DNA of 64,000 nucleotides, from the NCBI GenBank assembly GCA_012517315.1, contig JAAYVE010000059.1:62001-126000 (forward strand), in the 5' to 3' direction. Shown here piece after piece: positions 27,221 through 36,579 of this stretch. The number at the start of each line of letters is the position of its first letter. The stretch's first letter is position 1. Origin of the DNA: Deltaproteobacteria bacterium. GTDB taxonomy: Bacteria; Desulfobacterota; Syntrophobacteria; Syntrophobacterales; Syntrophobacteraceae. Position numbers and translations under genes: made by a program. The notes beneath the pieces are model-generated. The model did not search any database. It saw only the letters and a list, made by a program, of their open reading frames with translations, and was not told the origin of the DNA.

Positions 27221-27269
27221 GGGTCGGCACCCGACCCTCACACCTGCGGGGAGGGGTGAGGGTCAGGTG
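27217..27269. repeat. strong palindrome at the ndk/acs convergent junction
   Basis: A perfect 11-bp stem (27217-27227 with 27231-27241, GTGAGGGTCGG / CCGACCCTCAC) closes a 3-nt loop and includes the ndk stop codon. A weaker dyad follows (CACCTG 27241-27246 / CAGGTG 27264-27269), and GTGAGGGTC recurs at 27256. It may act as a two-way transcript end or be a dispersed REP-like unit; no T-tract is present. Confidence 0.6.
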
Positions 27270-27318
27270 GGAGCCATTGCGTGGAAAAACCAAGGGGCAT
27301 CGACCCCATGGAGAAATC

Positions 27319-29268
27319 TCATTCGACTCCGCTTCCCACAGCCTGGCGGTTCTGCAGGAGATCGTCCACGACGGCGGGTTCCGCGAGCGTCGTGGTGTCT
27401 CCCAGGTTTCCAATGTCGTTGGCGGCGATCTTGCGCAGGATGCGCCGCATGATCTTTCCGGAGCGAGTCTTGGGCAATCCGGCGGCCCACTGGATATAGT
27501 CGGGAGAGGCGATGGGCCCGATCTCCTTACGTACCCACTGGATGAGTTCCCTTCTCAATTCCTCTGTCGGCTCCATGTTTGCCTTGAGGGTGACATAGGC
27601 ATATATGCCCTGCCCCTTGATATCGTGGGGGAATCCCACCACCGCTGCTTCCGCTACGGCATGGTGAGCCACAAGGGCGCTTTCCACTTCGGCGGTTCCC
27701 AAACGGTGGCCCGACACATTGATGACGTCGTCCACACGCCCGGTGATCCAGTAATAGCCGTCTTCATCCCTTCTCGCCCCGTCCCCCGTGAAATAAAGGC
27801 CGGGATAGCTGGAGAAGTACGTCTGCTTGAACCGCCCGTGATCTCCATAGACAGTGCGCAGCATCCCCGGCCATGAATCGGTCATGACCAGGTAGCCTGT
27901 CGCTGGACCCTCCAGAAAGGCACCGTCGGAATCGATGATGGCCGGCTGGACCCCGAAGAAAGGCCGGGTGGCGGAACCGGGCTTCAATGCCGTGGCACCG
28001 GGGAGCGGCGTGATGAGAATGCCCCCTGTCTCTGTTTGCCACCAGGTGTCCACGATGGGGCAACGTCCTTCCCCAACGACCTGGTGGTACCAGAGCCACG
28101 CCTCGGGATTGATGGGTTCCCCCACCGTCCCGAGTAACCGCAAAGACTTGCGCGACGTCTTCTTGACGGGTTCCTCCCCCTGCCGCATGATGGCCCGGAT
28201 GGCAGTGGGGGCCGTGTAAAAGATGTTCACCCCATGCTTGTCCACCACGTTCCAAAACCGGGACCAGTCAGGATAGTTGGGGATCCCTTCGAACATCACG
28301 CTGGTGGCGCCGTTGGCAAGGGGGCCGTAGACGATGTAACTGTGGCCGGTAACCCAGCCGATGTCCGCAGTGCACCAATAAATGTCCCCGTCGTGGTAGT
28401 CGAAGACGTACTGGTGGGTCAGGGAGGTGTACACCAGGTATCCCCCGGTGGTGTGGAGCACGCCTTTGGGTTTCCCGGTGGACCCGGACGTGTAAAGAAT
28501 AAAAAGGGGGTCTTCGGCGTCCATTTCCTCCGGTGGGCACTCGTCGGCGGCCTTTTCCATCAGTTCAGACCAATCCCGATCGCGCCCGGCCTTCCAGGGA
28601 ACATCGCCTCCCGTGTGCCGCACGACGATGACCTTGTCCACGTCGGGACACTTCTCCAACGCTTCGTCCGTGTTCACCTTGAGCGGAATGCGCTTTCCTC
28701 CGCGCACCCCCTCGTCCGCCGTGATCACGACACTGCCCTGGCAGTCCTGAATGCGACCGGCAAGAGATTCGGGTGAAAAACCGGCAAAAACAACGGAGTG
28801 AATGACTCCGATGCGGGTGCAGGCGAGCATAGCCACTGCCAGTTCCGGGATCATGGGAAGATAAATGGTGGCCCTGTCTCCCTTCTTGAGCCCCATGGAC
28901 TTGAGAACATTGGCGAACTTGCACACTTCCCGGTGAAGTTCCCGGTAGGTGATGTGCCGACTGACGGAGGGTTCGTCCCCCTCCCAGATGATGGCCGTTT
29001 GACCGCCCCGCTGACCCAGGTGGCGGTCGAGACAGTTGTAACTGACATTGAGCTTCCCGTCCGTAAACCATTTCACCCGGACATCCCCCTCGAAGGAACC
29101 TTCCTTGACCTTGGTCCAGGGCCTGAACCAGGTGATGCGTTCAGCTTGTTCCCCCCAGAATCCTTCGGGGTCGCGCACAGAGCGAGCGTACATCTCAAGA
29201 TACTTGTCGTTGTCACACCAGGATGAACTGGTCCAGGAAGAGGGGACGGGAAAGACATTGTCGGCCAT
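27319..29268 (-). CDS. acs: acetyl-CoA synthetase, AMP-forming
   Basis: 649 residues, full length. Motifs: [16 protein letters not shown] (P-loop), [31 protein letters not shown] and [14 protein letters not shown]. The catalytic lysine is K605 in [10 protein letters not shown], the residue that is acetylated to switch the enzyme off in other bacteria. It makes acetyl-CoA from acetate, ATP and CoA. A strong AAGGAGGA binding site lies 6 nt before the ATG. A CoA transferase/GNAT fusion lies 487 bp upstream on the same strand and a sirtuin gene 4 kb away, so regulation by reversible acetylation is plausible. Confidence 0.97.
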   Translation of the reverse strand: MADNVFPVPSSWTSSSWCDNDKYLEMYARSVRDPEGFWGEQAERITWFRPWTKVKEGSFEGDVRVKWFTDGKLNVSYNCLDRHLGQRGGQTAIIWEGDEPSVSRHITYRELHREVCKFANVLKSMGLKKGDRATIYLPMIPELAVAMLACTRIGVIHSVVFAGFSPESLAGRIQDCQGSVVITADEGVRGGKRIPLKVNTDEALEKCPDVDKVIVVRHTGGDVPWKAGRDRDWSELMEKAADECPPEEMDAEDPLFILYTSGSTGKPKGVLHTTGGYLVYTSLTHQYVFDYHDGDIYWCTADIGWVTGHSYIVYGPLANGATSVMFEGIPNYPDWSRFWNVVDKHGVNIFYTAPTAIRAIMRQGEEPVKKTSRKSLRLLGTVGEPINPEAWLWYHQVVGEGRCPIVDTWWQTETGGILITPLPGATALKPGSATRPFFGVQPAIIDSDGAFLEGPATGYLVMTDSWPGMLRTVYGDHGRFKQTYFSSYPGLYFTGDGARRDEDGYYWITGRVDDVINVSGHRLGTAEVESALVAHHAVAEAAVVGFPHDIKGQGIYAYVTLKANMEPTEELRRELIQWVRKEIGPIASPDYIQWAAGLPKTRSGKIMRRILRKIAANDIGNLGDTTTLAEPAVVDDLLQNRQAVGSGVE

Positions 29269-29303
29269 TGGGTCCTCCTTCGGTAAAAGTGTGTTGGCGG
29301 TGG

Positions 29304-29324
29304 GGGGCGTCCTGAAGACGCCCC
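29304..29324 (-). repeat. hairpin in the acs leader
   Basis: A perfect 8-bp stem (GGGGCGTC / GACGCCCC) with a 5-nt loop, in the acs 5' leader about 36 nt upstream of the start codon. It could influence translation or RNA stability; no riboswitch family is recognised. Confidence 0.4.
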
Positions 29325-29472
29325 TTGAGACGCACGCTCCTCGAAAGCCCGGATGGAGGGGAGGGGAAATGTCGCTTGCGGTTTCAACAAGAGCAGGTCA
29401 TGCCAGGGCGGAGGAGTCGAAAATCGGGCTAAAAACTGTCTAAAAAATAAACGCAAAAATCGACGGAGCCAC

Positions 29473-29501
29473 TCCTTAGCAATGTCGAAACGGGATGTCA
29501 A
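29473..29501 (-). promoter_or_regulatory. possible acs promoter
   Basis: On the minus strand a perfect TTGACA (29501-29496) is followed after 17 nt by TAAGGA (29478-29473), a poor -10. The leader to acs would be about 200 nt. Confidence 0.35.
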
Positions 29502-29755
29502 CAGAAAATGAAACGAAAAACATGTGAAATTATACACTTAGAGCTGCCACCCATGGACACGCAATCCGATCCTCCTGTACGCTGAGAGGGCGCCCACGGT
29601 GAAAAGCAGCAGAAGGCCCGGCAGGCAGGGGAGGCGGAAAAAGAAGCCGTGTTTCGGGGAAGTCCCTGTGGGGATGCCTTCCTGGGGAGCGGATGGAAAG
29701 GTGTGCAGGGATTCTTGCTGGGAAAGGGCGGCCCGGGGTGGGGGCGTCTGCGCTC

Positions 29756-31633
29756 CTACCTCTCTGCGGGTTCGTCGAACCTGCACTGGAGGACGAGCAT
29801 GTCGACCTCGTAGCCCATCTGCACCCTGTAGGGCAGGGTGTTGAAGAGTCGGATCATGGCGCGGTTGGTCCGGGACGTGTATGCGGTGAATCCTTGGATT
29901 CCGTTCTCTATGGCCGCTTCCACCAGTTTGCGCATGATGATGGTGGAGAGCCCTTTTCCCTGCCATTCCCGGGCGACGCTGAAGGCCACTTCCGCCATGT
30001 TCGAACTGGGATCGAGCACGTATCCCCCCAGGGCGACAATCTTCCCGAATCCGAATTCTCCCGTGACCGCCACGATGGTCATTTCTCTCGCATAATCGAT
30101 CTGGTACATGGAAGCCACATCGTCACGCACAAAGCTTGTCTTCTGCTGAAAGAACCGGGAGACGACATCGTTTTTGTCCAAGTTGTAGAAGTGCTCTTGA
30201 ACACGACGTCCGTCCACGGCCTTTGCCGGTCGGATCGTGACCTCCTGCCCGCTCACATGGATCACCTCCTCGAATCTCAACGGGTACACCGCGTGAACGG
30301 ATTGGCGCAGATCGAACTCCTGACCGATGAGTCCCAACTTTTTGGCGTTGAAGAAGAGTTCGTCCCGGAAATCCGGGTGGGCCAGACTGATCATGGCGAC
30401 GGCACGCTCCTCGAGACTCTTTCCGAAGAGGTTGACCGCCCCATACTCGGTCACCACGTAATAGACATCGCTCCGGGGAACGACCACGGATTTTCCCTCC
30501 AGCATAGGGATAATGCGGCTCACCTTCCCGTCGCGGGACGTTGAGGGAAGCATGAGGATGGATCTTCCGCCGGGCGCCTGTGCCGAACCTCTCACGAAAT
30601 CAAGCATGCCCGTCACACCGGAGAAAAGGGTGTGGGGGAGGGAGTCCACGGCCACCTGGCCGGAGAGATCCATGATGCTTGCCATGTTGAGGGAGGTCAT
30701 GCGGTTGTGGCCGGCGATGATGGAGGGATTGTTCACATAGTCGGAAGGGTGAAACTCGATGCTGGGATTGTCGTGGAGGAACTCGTAGAGGTTGGCGGTC
30801 CCGATGGCATTGCTGGCGACGAGTTTGCCCTCATTGAGGCCCTTCTTCCTGTTGTTGATCACACCCCGGGAGACCAGTTCCATCATCCCGTCGGAAATGA
30901 CCTGGGAGTGAATTCCCAGGTCGTTCTTTTCCGAAAGGGCACGGAGGAGCGCCGCAGGGGTGGCGCCGATTCCCACTTGCAGTGTGGCCCCGTCCTGGAT
31001 GAGTCTCGCGGCGTGACGCGCGATCATCTCGCAGGTTGCGCTGCTCTCGAAATCGCCGATGGTGAGCAGGTCTTCGTCGTGCTCCACGATGAGGTCCACG
31101 TCGTTCACATGGAGGAAACTCCTCCCCAGAACCCGGGGCATGCGGCTGTTCACCTGGGCGATGACGAGGTCGGCGGAGAAGGCGGCGGCCTGGGTGATGT
31201 CTAGGGAGATACCGAGGCTCATCCATCCGAAGTCGTCGGGGGGTGAAACCTGGATCAGGGCCACGTTCACAGGGATCTGCCGACTTCGGAAAAGGTGCGG
31301 GACGGCCGAGAGATTAATAGGCGTGAAGAATCGGCGGTGCCTGGCAAGCTGTTCCCAGATGGCGGATCCGGAATAGAAGGAGCGGATGTTGAAGCTGTGC
31401 CGCGATTGTTCGCTGGCCATGAGGGTGAGGGGGGCGGACTCCAGGCTCAGGAGGCGCACGATTTCAAGATCGGTGAACCCCGCCGCCTGGTTCGCCAGTT
31501 CCCGCACCAGATGCTGAGGCTCACCGCAGGATGTTCCGATGAAAACCCGTTGACCCGCCTTGATGTTTTTGACGGCGTCCGTGGCGGACCGGAGCTTCTT
31601 GAGATAGTCGTCTGGCCAGTAGCTGGAAATCAT
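29756..31633 (-). CDS. acetyl-CoA hydrolase/transferase fused to GNAT domain
   Basis: 625 residues from the ATG at 31633. Residues 1-430 are an acetyl-CoA hydrolase/CoA-transferase (VFIGTSCGEPQHLV, VGIGATPAALL, and the catalytic glutamate in VVTEYGAVNLFG). Residues about 460-620 are a GNAT acetyltransferase (VTIRPAKAVDG, AFSVAREWQGKGLSTIIMRKLVE, NRAMIRLFNTLPY). The first half moves CoA between acetate and other acids or hydrolyses acetyl-CoA. The GNAT half resembles Pat-type protein acetyltransferases, which modify acetyl-CoA synthetase in other bacteria. Its position before acs supports a joint role in setting acetate flux. An upstream in-frame ATG adds 28 unlikely residues. Confidence 0.9.
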   Translation of the reverse strand: MISSYWPDDYLKKLRSATDAVKNIKAGQRVFIGTSCGEPQHLVRELANQAAGFTDLEIVRLLSLESAPLTLMASEQSRHSFNIRSFYSGSAIWEQLARHRRFFTPINLSAVPHLFRSRQIPVNVALIQVSPPDDFGWMSLGISLDITQAAAFSADLVIAQVNSRMPRVLGRSFLHVNDVDLIVEHDEDLLTIGDFESSATCEMIARHAARLIQDGATLQVGIGATPAALLRALSEKNDLGIHSQVISDGMMELVSRGVINNRKKGLNEGKLVASNAIGTANLYEFLHDNPSIEFHPSDYVNNPSIIAGHNRMTSLNMASIMDLSGQVAVDSLPHTLFSGVTGMLDFVRGSAQAPGGRSILMLPSTSRDGKVSRIIPMLEGKSVVVPRSDVYYVVTEYGAVNLFGKSLEERAVAMISLAHPDFRDELFFNAKKLGLIGQEFDLRQSVHAVYPLRFEEVIHVSGQEVTIRPAKAVDGRRVQEHFYNLDKNDVVSRFFQQKTSFVRDDVASMYQIDYAREMTIVAVTGEFGFGKIVALGGYVLDPSSNMAEVAFSVAREWQGKGLSTIIMRKLVEAAIENGIQGFTAYTSRTNRAMIRLFNTLPYRVQMGYEVDMLVLQCRFDEPAER

Positions 31634-32079
31634 CTTCCCATCGCTCCTAGAGGGACAAGAGGCGCTCAGCGCCTCGTGAGACGGAGGCTCGTGAGACGAA
31701 TGGGCACGCTCACGCACACCGACCCTCGAAATCTCTTCTCACAATCTCATCGGCGGGTCAAGGACCAACCCATGGGAAGATCGGGGGCTCCTTTCCGGGG
31801 AAGCCTCACCGGCAGGGACGTAAAGGGCCGCCCGTTGGGTGTGTCGCGGCTCGAACTCTCCTGCAGAGTTGCGGAAGGAATGGACTCTTCAGAACCGATT
31901 TGACTTTTGCCACAACAAAGGGCATCAGAATGGGAATTCTTTTGGGGAATGCGTCTTTCGCAGATTGCGTGGCTCCCTTCGCTTTGCACCCTGAAGCATC
32001 GCACGGGAAGTATCGAATGGGGAAGAGAAGTCTTGCGGCTTCTTAGAGGGCCGGGATCTCCAGGGAGGAGTATTTGAGC
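31634..32079. other. divergent promoter region, 446 bp
   Basis: Separates the CoA transferase/GNAT gene (minus) from the lytic transglycosylase (plus). No gene seen. TTGACT at 31901-31906 is a possible plus-strand -35 but lacks a good -10. Frames of 60-100 codons here have no recognisable product. Confidence 0.4.
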
Positions 32080-33189
32080 ATGAATCGGGAATGGAATTAT
32101 CGGATCGCCGTCGCGGGGATTCTCTTGCTCCTGTGTGGAATGGGCCAGGAGGGGAAAAAGGCTTGGGGAGAGGGGGAAGGTGTCGCGGCCTCAGCCACCG
32201 GTCCATTTGTTGTTCCGTATTTTGCAGTCCCTGAGGGCCTGGAATTCTGCGGTGAACCCGTGCCTGTCCACCAGCCGGATGTGCGTGAAAGGCTGGACCG
32301 GGAATTCACCCTCGTGGTTTATAGTCATGCGCAGGTCTACCTCTGGCTGAAGCGCATGGAGCGTTACTTCCCCTGGCTGGAAAAAGAACTCCTCCGAAAC
32401 GGCCTGCCCGATGATTTGAAGTACGTGGCCGTGGCCGAGAGCGACCTCATATTATCCGCCGCTTCGCCCGCCGGAGCGGTAGGGCCTTGGCAGTTCATAC
32501 GGGCCACAGGTGCCCGCTTCGACCTGACCCAGACGAATCTGGTAGATGAGCGCATGGATTTCGAGACGTCAACGGTCAGTGCATTCCGCTACCTGAGAAG
32601 TCTCCACCAGATGTTCTCCAATTGGACCCTCGCCGTGGCGGCATACAACTGCGGTGAAAAACGAGTACAAGACGAAATGCGCAAGCAGCGGGTCGACAAT
32701 TACTATGCCCTGAAACTTCCACTGGAAACGGAAAGGTATATTCTGCGCATCGTTTCCATCAAGGAAGTACTCGGGAACCCCGGGCGCTACGGATATTCCC
32801 TTCCGAAGACGGCTGCGTATCCGGCCATCCGCGTGGACCGAGTGAATGTGCGCCTCTCCGGTTCCACCCCCGTGGTCGATCTTGCCGAGGCTGCGGGCAT
32901 CACCTACAGAGAGTTCAAAAACCTGAACCCCGTTCTGATATCCGATGTGGTGCCGGAAGGGACGATGACCCTCAAGGTGCCTGAAGGAAAAGGGACGGAA
33001 TTTCTGCGACGCATAGAGGGCATCACGAGGCGGCAGGGGTCGCCGGTCCTGGATCACAGGGTGAGCAAGGGTGAGACGTTGAGCGGTATTGCAGCCCGCT
33101 ACGGCGTGAGTGAACAATGCCTCATGGAGGCCAACGGGATGAAGGACAAAACCGTGCGCACAGGACAAGTTCTCAAAATTTCCAAATAA
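32080..33189 (+). CDS. MltD-like lytic transglycosylase with LysM domain
   Basis: 369 residues from the ATG at 32080, preceded by AGGGAGGAG at 9 nt. It has an N-terminal signal-like helix (IAVAGILLLLCGMGQ), a lysozyme-like SLT domain at about 95-230 with the catalytic glutamate in YVAVAESDLILSAASPAGAVGPWQF and AVAAYNCGEKRV, an intermediate region, and a C-terminal LysM repeat (HRVSKGETLSGIAARYGVSE...GQVLKIS). It cleaves peptidoglycan glycan strands, forming anhydro-muropeptides, and is probably anchored or secreted in the periplasm. Divergent from the CoA transferase gene. Confidence 0.92.
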   Translation: MNREWNYRIAVAGILLLLCGMGQEGKKAWGEGEGVAASATGPFVVPYFAVPEGLEFCGEPVPVHQPDVRERLDREFTLVVYSHAQVYLWLKRMERYFPWLEKELLRNGLPDDLKYVAVAESDLILSAASPAGAVGPWQFIRATGARFDLTQTNLVDERMDFETSTVSAFRYLRSLHQMFSNWTLAVAAYNCGEKRVQDEMRKQRVDNYYALKLPLETERYILRIVSIKEVLGNPGRYGYSLPKTAAYPAIRVDRVNVRLSGSTPVVDLAEAAGITYREFKNLNPVLISDVVPEGTMTLKVPEGKGTEFLRRIEGITRRQGSPVLDHRVSKGETLSGIAARYGVSEQCLMEANGMKDKTVRTGQVLKISK

Positions 33190-33328
33190 CAGCGAATTCT
33201 TGAGATTCCAGCGACCTGTCCCGGGGGATCTGCGCCCCCGCGGCCCTTTGTGAACCGTTTGCGGACAGGCATAAAAGATGCTTCTTCAAGCCCGATGAGG
33301 AGGGGTAGGGCGCAAGGGATAGAAATGC

Positions 33329-33357
33329 TTGACAAAACCGGAAGGCCTCAGTAGGAT
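33329..33357 (+). promoter_or_regulatory. strong sigma-70-like promoter for the sirtuin gene
   Basis: Perfect TTGACA (33329-33334), 17-nt spacer, TAGGAT (33352-33357). Transcription should begin near 33364, about 40 nt before the sirtuin start codon. It is the best promoter seen in the window and may also serve the tol genes, as tolQ begins 12 bp after the sirtuin gene. Confidence 0.7.
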
Positions 33358-33403
33358 GTTTTTTTATAACGCGTTAGAAATTCAGTAAAATTTGGTGGAA
33401 CCC

Positions 33404-34150
33404 ATGGTCGACTACGGAACAATGATCCAGCGGCTTGCCTGCAGCTCCCATGCGGTTGCACTCACCGGGGCCGGAATTTCGGTGGAGAGCGGGATTCCCG
33501 ACTTTCGCAGCACCGGAGGTTTCTGGTCCAGGTATGATCCCATGGTATACGGTCACATCGAAGCTTTCCGCATGAACCCGGCCGAAGTCTGGAAGATGCT
33601 TCTGGAGATGGATGCGCTTCTCTCCTGTGCTGTTCCCAACGCGGCCCATTATGCTCTGGCCCGCTTAGAGGAGCGGGGGATCCTCAGGGAGGTGATCACC
33701 CAGAACGTGGACAGTCTGCACCAGAGGGCGGGGAGCAGAAAGGTGATCGAATTTCACGGGCACAACCGTTCCTTGCGTTGCGAAGCTTGTGGGCGGAGCT
33801 ACCAAAGGGAGGGGGTGGATCTCAAGCGGGTTCCGCCTGTGTGCGCATGCGGCGGACCGTTGCGTCCCGAGTTTGTTTTCTTTGGAGAGCAGATTCCGCA
33901 GGATGCTTACCGACAGGCCATGGACGCTGCGAGGCAGTGCGATTTCCTGATGGTCGTCGGTACGTCTGCTTCTGTCGCGCCAGCGTCCCACATCCCCGGC
34001 CTTGCGAAACGCAGGGGGGCTTTCATTTTGGAAATCAACCCGAAACCGTCGGAGTTACGGGAGGAAACCGTCGATTTCCGCATCTCCCAGTCCGCCGGCC
34101 AAGCTCTGCCCCAAATCGTGAAAGCGCTGGAGGCAGGCGATGATCAGTGA
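33404..34150 (+). CDS. cobB: NAD-dependent protein deacylase (sirtuin, CobB type)
   Basis: 248 residues. Motifs: ALTGAGISVESGIPDFRS (NAD loop, 19-36), TQNVD (99-103), catalytic H118 in EFHGH, four zinc cysteines (C126, C129, C147, C149), VVGTSASVAPASHI and EINPK. It removes acyl groups from lysines at the expense of NAD. In many bacteria CobB reactivates acetylated Acs, and acs lies nearby. Start chosen at ATG 33404, with GGTGGA upstream; a nearby GTG and TTG in frame are alternatives. It runs straight into tolQ. Confidence 0.94.
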   Translation: MVDYGTMIQRLACSSHAVALTGAGISVESGIPDFRSTGGFWSRYDPMVYGHIEAFRMNPAEVWKMLLEMDALLSCAVPNAAHYALARLEERGILREVITQNVDSLHQRAGSRKVIEFHGHNRSLRCEACGRSYQREGVDLKRVPPVCACGGPLRPEFVFFGEQIPQDAYRQAMDAARQCDFLMVVGTSASVAPASHIPGLAKRRGAFILEINPKPSELREETVDFRISQSAGQALPQIVKALEAGDDQ

Positions 34151-34162
34151 GGTTCTGACGTT

Positions 34163-34975
34163 GTGATGAGTGCAATGTTTGTGTTGTCTAGCGTCGTATA
34201 TGCGGCAGCGGAAGCAACCGGGGTTCCTTACCAGAGAACCGGCGGCATCTTTGAGATGGTGAGTCACGCAGGCCCGATGGTCAAGTTCGTTCTCTTTTCA
34301 CTCCTGGCCCTCTCCGTCGGCTGCTGGTGTGTCATTTTGCTCAAAGTCCGACTCTTTCGCCGGGCGCGGAAAGAGACGCATGAATTCATCGAACTCTTCA
34401 GGCAGAGGAAGAATTACGTGGGGGTCTACCGGGAGAGCGAGTACCTGGAGGACAGTCATTTGGCACAAATCTTCCGGACCGGCTATGCGGAGTTGAACCG
34501 TTTGAGTAAATCGCTGGAGACCAAGAGCCTACAGGATCTCAAGGTGAATCCCGAGGTTCTGCTGGAGAACGTCGACCGCGCCATTCAGGGTGGGATCATG
34601 GCGGAGCGGCAGCGATTCGAACGCTTCCTGCCGCTTCTGGCGACCACGGGGAGCACCGCTCCCTTTATCGGCCTTTTCGGCACGGTATGGGGGATCATGG
34701 TGAGCTTTCAGGACATCGGCATGAAGGGAGCCGCCAACCTGGCAGTGGTGGCACCGGGGATTTCTGAGGCTCTGGTGGCGACGGCCATGGGGCTGGCGGC
34801 GGCCATACCTGCGGTGGTGGCCTACAACCAGTTTGCCAACCGCATCCGAACCATTGAAGGCGAGATGAACCACTTTTCGGCGGAGTTCCTCAACCTGCTG
34901 AAGCGGGATCTCATGCGCCGTTCCAAGCAGGATGAACAGCTTTCCGAATCCCCTCGGCTGGCCGCCCAGGATTGA
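34163..34975 (+). CDS. tolQ: TolQ/ExbB family proton channel protein
   Basis: 270 residues with three helices: VKFVLFSLLALSVGCWCVILL near the N-terminus, then LLATTGSTAPFIGLFGTVWGIMVSF and VVAPGISEALVATAMGLAAAIPAVVAYN, the conserved MotA/TolQ core. It forms the inner-membrane motor with TolR that energises TolA. The start may be GTG 34163 or the ATG right after it; a GAGG lies upstream. It opens the tol cluster after cobB. Confidence 0.95.
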   Translation: MMSAMFVLSSVVYAAAEATGVPYQRTGGIFEMVSHAGPMVKFVLFSLLALSVGCWCVILLKVRLFRRARKETHEFIELFRQRKNYVGVYRESEYLEDSHLAQIFRTGYAELNRLSKSLETKSLQDLKVNPEVLLENVDRAIQGGIMAERQRFERFLPLLATTGSTAPFIGLFGTVWGIMVSFQDIGMKGAANLAVVAPGISEALVATAMGLAAAIPAVVAYNQFANRIRTIEGEMNHFSAEFLNLLKRDLMRRSKQDEQLSESPRLAAQD

Positions 34976-35144
34976 ACATGGAGTGCTGAGGAAAGGGGCA
35001 GGCAGTGGATTGGGTGGGGCTGAAGAGAAGGGTGACGGCTGGATGGTGATGCTGCAGGGGCGGGGCCCGGCGGAACCGTCCTTGCCCGCGGGGTGCGCCC
35101 CTGCGGCAATGCTGCGGTCACACACGAATAGGGGGAGATGAAGC
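34976..35144 (+). other. structured tolQ-tolR spacer
   Basis: 169 bp, long for a spacer inside a tol operon. A perfect 9-bp stem (GCAGGGGCG 35054-35062 / CGCCCCTGC 35096-35104) encloses 33 nt that are themselves rich in G and C. It has no T-tract and no reading frame of note. AGGGGGAG serves tolR. Confidence 0.5.
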
Positions 35145-35597
35145 ATGGGAATGCAGGTGAATGGAAACGGATCCAATTCCCAGATGGTGTCCGAAATCAA
35201 CGTGACACCGTTTGTGGATGTGATGCTGGTTCTTCTCATTATCTTCATGGTGACGGCACCCATGATGACCCAGGGAATCGACGTGAAGCTTCCGGAGAGT
35301 GCCGCACCGGCGATTCCCTCGGAAGAAGAGCGACTCGTGGTCACCGTGAATCAGGATCAGAGGATCTACCTGAACGATCACCCGGTGGAGATGGACACTC
35401 TCGGGTCGAAGATCGCCGCCATCCATCAGAACCGGCAGAGCCAGCAAGGGGTTTTTTTGAGAGCGGACGAAAAGATTCCTTACGGTTATGTCGTACAGGT
35501 GATGGGCGTCATCCGGCAGGCTGGGATCGACCAGATCGGGATGGTGACGGAACCCCTCAAGAACCCTGGAAAACCCGGACAGAAACAGAAGCAGTGA
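35145..35597 (+). CDS. tolR: TolR/ExbD family protein
   Basis: 150 residues. One N-terminal helix with the proton-carrying aspartate: EINVTPFVDVMLVLLIIFMV. The periplasmic domain follows (GIDVKLPESAA, RIYLNDHPV, GVFLRADEKIPYGYVVQVMGVI), ending in a basic, glutamine-rich tail. It is the partner of TolQ in the motor. A GGGGGAG binding site precedes the ATG. Confidence 0.95.
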   Translation: MGMQVNGNGSNSQMVSEINVTPFVDVMLVLLIIFMVTAPMMTQGIDVKLPESAAPAIPSEEERLVVTVNQDQRIYLNDHPVEMDTLGSKIAAIHQNRQSQQGVFLRADEKIPYGYVVQVMGVIRQAGIDQIGMVTEPLKNPGKPGQKQKQ

Positions 35598-35631
35598 TGG
35601 AGTCTCAAAGGTCGGTCCAGGAGGGGTAGAG

Positions 35632-36561
35632 ATGGAAACAATAGCCATTCCAACACGGACTCTATCCAGGGAGGAGTTGATCACTGGAGTGGGAGGCTCC
35701 ATCCTGGTGCATGTATTGCTGGTGGCGGTAGCACTGTTGTCCTCATGGATCCTGCCCGGTAAGCCGCTGCAACAACCCTATTTCTCGGTCAACCTGGTGA
35801 GCCTGCAGGACTTGGGTCCGGGTTTTTCTGGGATGCAAAAGGCCCCCGGAGAAAAGGGGGGAGTGTCGTCCAAGGCCTCTGAGACGGCAGCGGAGTCGGC
35901 AAGGCCGCGGGCGAATTCAGGCCCGGTGGTGCCCGTTCGCCGTTTGCGCATGGCTGAGCCTGTCGTCAAGACAGAGCCCGAAATCAAGAAGATCCAGGGA
36001 CTGGAAGCTCCCAAGGTCGCGGACAGCAGTACGAACGCCGTCTCTTTAGAAAAGAATCTGGACAAGCTCATCGCCAAGCCGAAAACACCGCCCAAACCGG
36101 CTCCCATCGTCCAATCCGAGGGTGAAGCCAAAGGGCAGGGGGGAGCCGGCGGCAAGGACCGGACCCCTGGGCAGAACGCGGGAGCGGGCAGGGTGGCTGG
36201 TCAGGGGGGTGCGGCGGGAGGTGCCGAGGGGAGTCCTGCGGGGAGTCTGGATGGAAGCGGTCGGGTGGCTTCCGCACTGCTGGGCATGTACGGGAGCCGA
36301 GTGAAGGAAGCGATCAACCGGGAATGGGCGGTACCGGACATGCTCAAACCCCATGGACTCGAGGCGAGGTTGACCGTGACCGTCAACCGGGAGGGGAAAC
36401 TGCTGAATCTCAAGGTGGAAAAGACCTCGGGGAATGCCCTCTTTGACGAAACGGCCATCCGGGCGGTGAAGAAGGCGGTTCCCCTTCCTCCTTTTCCGGC
36501 GGTCATCACATTTTCCGAGCTGCAAATCGACATTCGCTTCAGGCCTGAAGGCTTGTCTTGA
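35632..36561 (+). CDS. tolA: TolA-like TonB-C domain energy transducer
   Basis: 309 residues: an N-terminal helix (VGGSILVHVLLVAVALLSSWIL), a long flexible middle rich in Pro, Lys, Gly and Ala (about 65-215; including a Gly-rich stretch from 165), and a C-terminal TonB/TolA domain (GSRVKEAINREWAVPD, GLEARLTVTVNREGKL, NALFDETAIRAVKKAVPLPPFP). It links the TolQR motor to TolB and Pal at the outer membrane. The middle is shorter and glycine-richer than the Ala/Lys helix of enterobacterial TolA. Confidence 0.9.
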   Translation: METIAIPTRTLSREELITGVGGSILVHVLLVAVALLSSWILPGKPLQQPYFSVNLVSLQDLGPGFSGMQKAPGEKGGVSSKASETAAESARPRANSGPVVPVRRLRMAEPVVKTEPEIKKIQGLEAPKVADSSTNAVSLEKNLDKLIAKPKTPPKPAPIVQSEGEAKGQGGAGGKDRTPGQNAGAGRVAGQGGAAGGAEGSPAGSLDGSGRVASALLGMYGSRVKEAINREWAVPDMLKPHGLEARLTVTVNREGKLLNLKVEKTSGNALFDETAIRAVKKAVPLPPFPAVITFSELQIDIRFRPEGLS

Positions 36562-36579
36562 CTTCAGTGTTGAAAGGAT

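Larger units (their letters stand above)
29269..29755. other. acs upstream region, 487 bp
   Basis: No gene recognised; a 142-codon minus-strand frame overlapping it (29538-29966) runs into the CoA transferase in another frame and is not believed. It holds the probable acs promoter and a leader hairpin (both listed), an AT-rich stretch at 29430-29540, and a TATAAT box on the minus strand at 29534-29529 without a matching -35. Confidence 0.5.

Noticed and set aside
29430-29510. Possible sigma-54 promoter ahead of acs
   Set aside because: A TGGC and a TTGC occur but the GG-to-GC spacing is several bases too long.
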